The notes below the pieces were generated by a model. That model did not search any database. It worked only from the letters and a program-made list of their open reading frames with translations, and had not been told where the DNA came from. The translations under genes were made by a program, and so were the position numbers. Below, in pieces: positions 1 to 11,833 of a stretch of 11,833 nt of DNA. Every line of letters starts with the position of its first letter. Position 1 is the first letter of the stretch. This stretch comes from Euperipatoides rowelli (lineage: Eukaryota; Onychophora; Udeonychophora; Euonychophora; Peripatopsidae), in assembly GCA_003024985.2 (NCBI GenBank), contig PXIH01S0004126.1, one strand, 5' to 3'.

Positions 1-96
1 ACAGTAAACAAAATATTAATGTAGAAATTTTTAAATCTCAAACGCGAATTCAAAAATTCGTGAATATGTGTTAGATAGTAAAAACGCATAAATAAA

Positions 97-291
97 CTAT
101 TCGCAAAAATAACCATATATACAGTAATCACTTACTTCTTTTGAACTTGTCAATTCTTTAAAATATTCATATATTTCATTGATAGTTTGGGTTATATTTT
201 TATTAGCAAATTTTATTTCTCTCTTTATATTTTTACTAATTCCAGAACTATTTTTTATTAAAGCATGAAAATTTTTCGATCCATATTTCAA
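97..291 (-). pseudogene. Possible pre-RT linker fragment of the same LINE
   Basis: A 64-codon frame rich in Lys, Asn and Ile includes KNIKREIKFANKNI and INEIYEYFKEL. It sits where the basic linker just before the reverse transcriptase would be. The match is to general character and position rather than to a diagnostic motif. A TACAGTA heptamer lies at 120-126, close to its end. Removing five bases there does not by itself give a convincing longer frame, so this copy is not informative about the footprint idea. Confidence 0.35.
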
Positions 292-410
292 TTTTATGAG
301 TTGAATATTTTATTTTTGCATTTAATACTTCCATTTTTATTTTATCTGCTGTAATGTTTCTACTTATAAAGTCATTACTTTTGTGGTGTTTATTCTTTAA
401 TTTTATAAGA

Positions 411-572
411 TTTTTTTATTTCATCTGTAATCCATTCATGGTAGTTTTCTTTAATAGATTTATGTATTATTGGAAAACACAAATCCGTTAAGCCATTAAA
501 GTATATCAATGAGTTTTCAATATTCTGAATTTTATAAAGTGTATTCCAATCATAAATTGATATGATTCAACC
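411..572 (-). pseudogene. LINE ORF2 linker after the endonuclease
   Basis: On the - strand an open stretch of about 54 codons reads ISIYDWNTLYKIQNIENSL and then, further on, FPIIHKSIKEN and HEWITDEIKK. It lies directly downstream (in element orientation) of the SDHN endonuclease motif. The pattern of an acidic-Trp helix, then a Pro-rich spot, then a Trp-Ile/Phe-Thr segment before a basic run is the usual link between endonuclease and reverse transcriptase in CR1/Jockey-type LINEs. It is separated from the 625-945 frame by stops. No enzymatic motif is present here. Confidence 0.6.
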
Positions 573-624
573 AAATTGATCATAATTAGATCTTCTTCTA
601 GATCTAAATGTTAACTCTATTGAA

Positions 625-1621
625 TCATTTTTTAACTTTTATATTGTCATTTGCTTTAATTACTATAAAGTTATGGTCAGAGATAGAAATTGGGCTTTCA
701 ATTTCAACATTAAAACGATGATTTTCTTTATAATAGCACAGATCAAGCATTTTATCTTTTCTCGTTGCTCCATTAATTAAACCTGCAATATTTAATCCTT
801 TTACTTTCAATCCATTAAGATCTCCAATAATAACTATGTTTCCGTTATTATTCATAGCAGATAGTCTAACAATTTTATTATAAATATATTCCACTAGTTT
901 ATCACTATGTTCATTATTTGGAGAATAGATCGCTAACACAGCCATCTATGTCATATCTTTCGGTAAGTACAGTAATTAGATCTTAAGACGACCGTAATTG
1001 CCTCTACTTCACCTAGAGAAGGTTCATTTGTGCTAAGAATGGTGATGTTTGAACGGATTGCTACTGCAACTCATCCTCCCCTTTTTTATTAATTAGATTT
1101 CTAGTTCTGTGTAATGTATTAAATCCGGATATTTGATAAGCTAATTTATCACAATCTTTGAGCCAGATTTCAGAGAAAATGCCTATGTCTGCTTCAATGA
1201 TTTTAATCCTTGTCTCAACTTGATCATATTTGTTGTACCATGATCTTAAATTGGAATAGCACAAATTAGGTGTTCTGTAGTTGTAACAATTAGTTTGAAT
1301 TTTTATTAGGTTTTCTTTTTGAATCCCACGCTGTTTTTTCTGTGGTCTCCTAATTTTCCTTGTTTGAACAATATTAATAGGCTTATAATGTATAATAATA
1401 AAGCTTTTATTACTTGCTCTTTTACCTCTTTTTGGATGAATGTCCATCTTTCTGTTTGAGTATCTAAATGATTTTAGATATGAACTGCTATATTTCTTTA
1501 TGCCTAGGTTACGTTCTAGTTCAAGATATCCAATATGAAAAAAATTAAAACTCGAGAAATCCATCACAATACCTCCATTTAAGTTTAGCAATATAAATTT
1601 AAACCAACTCCAATACAACAA
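625..1621 (-). pseudogene. LINE ORF2 endonuclease domain, frameshifted
   Basis: This is the target-DNA-nicking endonuclease of a LINE, in two frames. The first frame (1621 to 1061) has a Lys/Arg-rich leader, then NLRSWYNK near residue 124 and FSEIWL near residue 149, where the Glu (codon about 1171-1169) matches the catalytic metal-binding Glu. A shift and stop near 1065 break it in the glycine-rich GGGVAVAI segment. Reading then continues as VAVAIRSNITILS to about 970, where a 5-bp insertion shifts the frame again. The second frame (945 to 625) begins MAVLAIYSPNN and has GDLN (residues 41-44), TRKDKMLDLCY and SDHN (residues 89-92), the final catalytic His motif. The catalytic residues survive although the frame does not, which suggests moderate age. 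The role comes from family knowledge; no start codon is claimed. Confidence 0.82.
968..974. other. TACAGTA, putative Tc1-type excision footprint inside the LINE
   Basis: On the - strand the LINE reads RSNY, then TACTGTA, then runs into a stop after RKI. If the five bases CTGTA are ignored, the frame passes RSNYLPKDMT, a single stop codon, then MAVLAIYSPNN, which is the frame of the rest of the endonuclease. The empty site would have been ATTACTTAC, which contains the TA that Tc1/mariner elements target. Sleeping Beauty-type transposons are known to leave TAC(A/T)GTA on excision. Confidence 0.6.
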
Positions 1622-2328
1622 CTAAATAAAATATATATAAACGATTTAATATATATAGAACGACATAAAGGCAGTTCATAAGACGCCATTATTATTACTT
1701 TTCAAGTAATTTCATTTACAGCTTTCCACATCATCATCTTAGTAAAATACATTTTATTCAAATACAGTATTTATCTACTGTATATAGGATTTACATGTCA
1801 TTTCATAGTCTACTTTTGTAAGTCCCCATTTCCCTTTTCAAGTTATATTTTACCTTCTGAATTATTGATTATTATTAAAATGCAACAACTTAGGATAACA
1901 ATATTAATTCTCCTTTCATCTTGAGTTCAGACATCAAACACTTCATCTAATACTGTAAATATCCCATTTATAGAAGGACTAAGGTGAAAACTTGTTCAAT
2001 ATTTTAGTGTAAAACTCTGCAAGTTTATTGTTGAACTTTGAATATAATTTTCTCCCACCTTTATACCATAAATGTTTCCTGAACTTAGTTGGAGACTGCA
2101 CCTCGTATACCAGCTACTATGTATGATTTCCACCACAATGGAACAGACAACTAAATGCCATTTATCACCAATGTCCAGCTTTATTAAGCTTTCTGTTACG
2201 GTAACAAATTGTAAAAAAAACTTTGTATTTTCCATATCTAAAGATGTCTATACTCTCAGTACCTTAGAAAAAAACTGTTATTACTTTTGTTTACAAAAAT
2301 AAAGACCACTATCATTAGGGAGCAGTCC
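1622..2328. other. Non-coding stretch, no gene recognised
   Basis: AT-rich sequence between the LINE remnant and the inverted-repeat element, probably intronic to METAP2. Two overlapping open frames on opposite strands around 1996-2302 have no recognisable domain. Three TACWGTA heptamers lie at 1763, 1776 and 1951. A lone TACGGTA, a control variant, lies at 2197. Confidence 0.5.
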
Positions 2329-2332
2329 TTAA

Positions 2333-2411
2333 AGGTCAAATGTAACCGGTTTTTATTTTTTATTTTTATTATTGATTTTTAAACATTTTTACTAAAAAAA
2401 ATTTCCCCCAG
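2333..2411 (+). repeat. Left terminal inverted repeat of the MITE-like element
   Basis: Starts AGGTCAAATGTAACCGG and continues as T-rich sequence through ATTATTGATTTTTAAAC to an A-run followed by TTTCCCCC. It pairs with 2928-3005. The mismatches are mostly one-base indels in T runs and a few substitutions, so the copy is not young. Confidence 0.75.
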
Positions 2412-2927
2412 AAAAAGAAAGAAAAAAAAAATTAAAAAAAAAAAAGTTATTTACAACTCAATTTTTAAAATAATTGTCTTTAGCTCTTCACCCTTAAAAC
2501 AATATTGTCAACTGTACACACCAGGTGAGATATTTTGTGACATCATAGCCTATAAATGAATAGAGCTTGCTATACTTAACTATAGAATATTTGTTATCTT
2601 TGTCAGCATAAGGCAGGATATCATATGGACTAAGTGTTTAAATACTTGTAAAAAATCATAATCAAATTCATCCTTTGTGCTATTATGGTCCTATTTTTTA
2701 AAAAAAACAAAACAAAATGACCTTTAATACAAGTTGAACAAACCTCTATTTGCATGTTAAATCATTACAAAGAGAACAGCTGTAGAGGCTATTTCATCAT
2801 CAAATAATCTCAATCCCCCCAAAAAAAGTGAAATCTTCAAATGGTAATCTCAGACTAAGGATAGCAATAGTCTTAATTTTATCTTTAAATAACTTTTTTT
2901 TTATGCATTTTAAATTATTTTTTTCCA

Positions 2928-3005
2928 GTGGAATTTTTTTTTATAGTAATTATCTTTGAAAATCAATAATAATAAAAAATAAAAAAAATCCGTTACATTT
3001 GACCT
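2928..3005 (-). repeat. Right terminal inverted repeat of the MITE-like element
   Basis: The reverse complement starts AGGTCAAATGTAACGG and follows the left repeat through ATTATTATTGATTTTCAAA to an A-run and TTCCAC. The outward base next to each TTAA also matches (C on both sides), so an exact 19-bp match can be read if the flanks are counted. Confidence 0.75.
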
Positions 3006-3173
3006 TTAAGATAATTTCCCAATTTTTAATCCATACCTGCTATATTGTTTTTTTGTGACTGTGACTAGCAAACTCGATCAAGTGTCCTCATGCATTTCAT
3101 TATGTAATGGAATCTGCTTGTCTACTGGTCAACAGAGTTTTTCCCTTTATGCATAATCAATTTATGATAATGA

Positions 3174-10242
<7,069 letters not shown>

Positions 10243-10445
10243 TCTGTGACAGATTATATTTTTATCATACACATTGTAAAAAAAATGAGACCGCTTCCCC
10301 AAAAAACAAATGATTGTGTTCCTGTCATGTCTTCAATTAAAAAAAAATTATATTGCATGGAGTTTTTTTTCCTTTTGTTTTTTTTCAAGGTGATGATAAT
10401 TTTTTTAAATAACAAAGTCACATGCAGTACTCGATATCCTGCTGT

Positions 10446-10451
10446 AATAAA
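10446..10451 (+). terminator. Polyadenylation signal AATAAA, proximal
   Basis: First canonical AATAAA after the METAP2 stop, about 200 bases downstream of it. The T-rich and GT-containing sequence further on could serve as a downstream element. Confidence 0.55.
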
Positions 10452-10471
10452 GACTTTCCTTTAAACTTTCG

Positions 10472-10508
10472 TCATGAAAATGAATTAATTGAATTCATTC
10501 TGTCATGA
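10472..10508 (+). other. Hairpin between the two poly(A) signals
   Basis: Inner stem AATGAATT (10479-10486) pairs with AATTCATT (10492-10499) over a five-base loop. An outer TCATGA (10472-10477) pairs with TCATGA (10503-10508) across a small internal loop. If transcribed it would fold just beyond the proximal AATAAA and end eight bases before the distal one. Confidence 0.5.
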
Positions 10509-10515
10509 TGGAAGT

Positions 10516-10521
10516 AATAAA
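10516..10521 (+). terminator. Polyadenylation signal AATAAA, distal
   Basis: Second canonical signal, followed by a T-rich stretch and TTTTTGTCTTTT, a plausible downstream U/GU-rich element. A third AATAAA at 10774-10779 is farther off and less likely. Confidence 0.5.
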
Positions 10522-10540
10522 TTTTATTTTGTATAAAAGC

Positions 10541-11833
10541 TTGTTTTTGTCTTTTATCTGTTTTATCCACATTTTAAGTTACAAATTAAAGATTTGTTCA
10601 AGGTCTTATCTAACCACTTTTTGTTGGCATAATAAGCTTGAGCATTTTCTTCCACATTTTAAAACATCCAATAATTATGTTCTGAGTTGCCATTAATTTT
10701 GATGTGGAAAAGCTGAGCCCAAAATGGCTGATGTTGATGAAAAATGAGACATATTTGAATTTGAAGATTTGTTAATAAATATTCATTAGAGTAGAATGTG
10801 TTACAATATTATATAGTACATATACAACTNGCTCGATCCGGGAGGTGGGGATCAGTGTGTGTGTGTTTTTTTTCTGTGCCTAAGTACTCCGTAGGTTTCC
10901 TCTATTTGCAGAAAGGCTAGTTAAATGTATAGCTGTAGAGGAACTTTAAACTTAGGCTGTTAAAATGAAAGACCGGAGGTGGTAATAGCGCCANCCTTGA
11001 GAACAACAAAACCTAGAATAATATGAAGACACAGATGTTGTTGAGAAAGGAGATTGTAAGAATATGCATTTGCAAATGTAGTAATAAAATATGCAGTTCC
11101 TTTGAAAAATTTATTTAAAAAAAAAAAAAAGGTTCCTAAACTTTAATTTGTAAAACAAATGTACAGTATATATGAAATAAAAAATACTAGGGAATGAAGT
11201 AATATGTAATAATAAATGGAGCAACTATTAGCCATGTGTAGCTTCATTTATAGTGTTCCATTCACTTTAAAAAACTGCTTCCAAAATTCATGAAAATTAT
11301 AGACAGCGCTCGCAGACAGAAAACCATCACTAGATCATATAGTACAATACAAATTAATGAGAAATAGTGTATTGTTTAAACAACTAAGTTACAAAGAACG
11401 GTCCAATTAAGCAAATAGACAAGGAAAAAGAAAAATAACTTTTATATCACTGTTGAAGCATGTTCTATATTTATTTTAATTAAGGTGATCGGTAGCATAA
11501 ACTGCTTACATTGAGTGCTATCACTGCAGCTACTACAGTTTATACAGTATTTAATCTTCACGTTTTTGTAGATTACTATTAATCTTCCTTGCTTTTTATA
11601 TAAAAGATAAAAGTCTCGGGATTTATTCTACAACCTACTGTAAATAAATAAATAAAATAAGTAAATAAAAATAAATGTTGCAAAGTTGGAAAAATGCTTC
11701 TGTAAAATCACAATCCATTAAACGTTAATACAAACTTCCTTACACAGATTAAACCTTCTAATGGCACCAAAATTGGGAGAAGGAATAAGGAAAATACTAA
11801 AAAAAAAGTATGTGAAATACAATGAAAATGCAT
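10541..11833. other. Downstream non-coding region, no gene recognised
   Basis: AT-rich sequence past METAP2. It holds a short GT repeat near 10856-10866, a small GC-richer patch at 10830-10850 next to an N, another N at 10994, an A run near 11117-11130, a TAAA repeat near 11641-11676 and three TACWGTA heptamers (11162, 11543, 11636). Open frames here are short and low-complexity. No RNA gene or transposon was recognised. Confidence 0.6.
11641..11676 (+). repeat. TAAA-type simple repeat
   Basis: Imperfect TAAATAAATAAATAAA array with one G interruption, directly after a TACTGTA heptamer (11636-11642). Confidence 0.65.

Larger units (their letters stand above)
1..1621 (-). mobile_element. Decayed non-LTR retrotransposon (CR1/L2/Jockey-like LINE), 3' part outside window
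   Basis: Read on the - strand, several broken reading frames line up as the first part of a LINE ORF2: a basic leader, an apurinic-type endonuclease domain (about 1260 to 625) and the linker toward the reverse transcriptase (about 620 to 97). The order and motifs are those of the CR1/L2/Jockey group: SEIWL, AIYSPNN, GDLN, SDHN, and a later EWIT segment. The reverse transcriptase itself would lie left of position 1. Frames are broken by several stops and shifts, so the copy is dead. It runs antisense to METAP2 and probably sits in one of that gene's introns, since no upstream METAP2 exon is visible. The clade is not resolved, and the 5' limit near 1621 is simply where recognisable coding ends. 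Confidence 0.82.
2329..3009. mobile_element. MITE-like element with long terminal inverted repeats and TTAA flanks
   Basis: The two ends are inverted copies of each other. The left end begins after TTAA (2329-2332) with AGGTCAAATGTAAC. The right end is the reverse complement and stops before TTAA (3006-3009). The first 14 bases match exactly, and similarity continues with small gaps for about 80 bp, more loosely for perhaps 150 bp or more. The body is 673 bp (2333-3005), very A/T-homopolymer rich, with no credible reading frame, so it is a non-autonomous element. A TTAA duplication suggests piggyBac. The same bases also allow a TA duplication with a repeat starting AAGGTCAAATG, which would point to Tc1/mariner instead. 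The ends lack the CCC start typical of many piggyBac elements. The family is therefore open. Confidence 0.75.
10243..10540 (+). other. METAP2 3' UTR (estimated end)
   Basis: Follows the TAG stop. It is AT-rich with A runs and T runs and no conserved frame. Two AATAAA signals, at 10446-10451 and 10516-10521, allow cleavage near 10465-10475 or near 10535-10545. The end given is an estimate. An open frame here (10246-10464) starts just after the stop and is not credible coding. Confidence 0.55.

Noticed and set aside
1996-2302. Two overlapping open frames on opposite strands (about 76-79 codons)
   Set aside because: No recognisable domain, overlap each other, and both lie in AT-rich non-coding sequence next to a transposon; chance open frames.
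10505-10696. 63-codon + strand frame downstream of METAP2
   Set aside because: Overlaps the distal poly(A) signal, Phe/Leu/Ser-rich by composition, no recognisable domain.
10986-10997. Second CTCF-like site around TAGCGCCANCCT (- strand)
   Set aside because: It would fit only if the N at 10994 were not a real base; too uncertain to list.

Overview
This window is AT-rich (about 70% by eye) animal nuclear DNA with five isolated N bases, so it looks like draft genome assembly. It carries the 3' half of one split host gene, a type 2 methionine aminopeptidase (METAP2 family), on the + strand. Five coding exons can be read: 3208-3302, 5335-5431, 5584-5687, 6589-6704 and 9990-10242. They encode 220 complete residues ending at a TAG stop, the same length as the human C-terminal part (Arg259-Tyr478) as I remember it, with no indels and roughly 80-85% identity. 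All metal ligands expected in this part are present. The first metal-binding Asp and the upstream exons lie outside the window. The species cannot be named; an invertebrate animal is my guess from the A+T content and the retroelements.

Layout: 1-1621 holds a decayed LINE on the - strand (endonuclease part of a CR1/L2/Jockey-like ORF2; its reverse transcriptase would lie left of position 1). 1622-2328 shows no gene. 2329-3009 is a TTAA-flanked, non-coding inverted-repeat element (MITE-like). 3208-6704 carries four METAP2 exons, separated by introns of 2032, 152 and 901 bp. The 2032-bp intron contains a C-rich tract, a CTCF-like motif and a GC-rich palindrome. The 3285-bp last intron contains a decayed RTE (BovB-type) LINE on the - strand at about 7640-9800. 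The last coding exon is followed by a 3' UTR with two AATAAA signals that bracket a hairpin. The final 1.3 kb shows no gene. Both LINEs are antisense to METAP2.

The most striking signal is spread over the whole window. The heptamer TAC(A/T)GTA occurs 19 times by eye count, against about 3 expected. This is the excision footprint known for Sleeping Beauty-type Tc1 transposons: a duplicated TA around C(A/T)G, a 5-bp insertion. The two copies that fall inside well-conserved LINE coding sequence are each a 5-bp insertion, and ignoring the five bases brings the LINE reading frame back. I infer that this genome was heavily visited by a cut-and-paste Tc1-like transposon which left its scars but no intact copy here.
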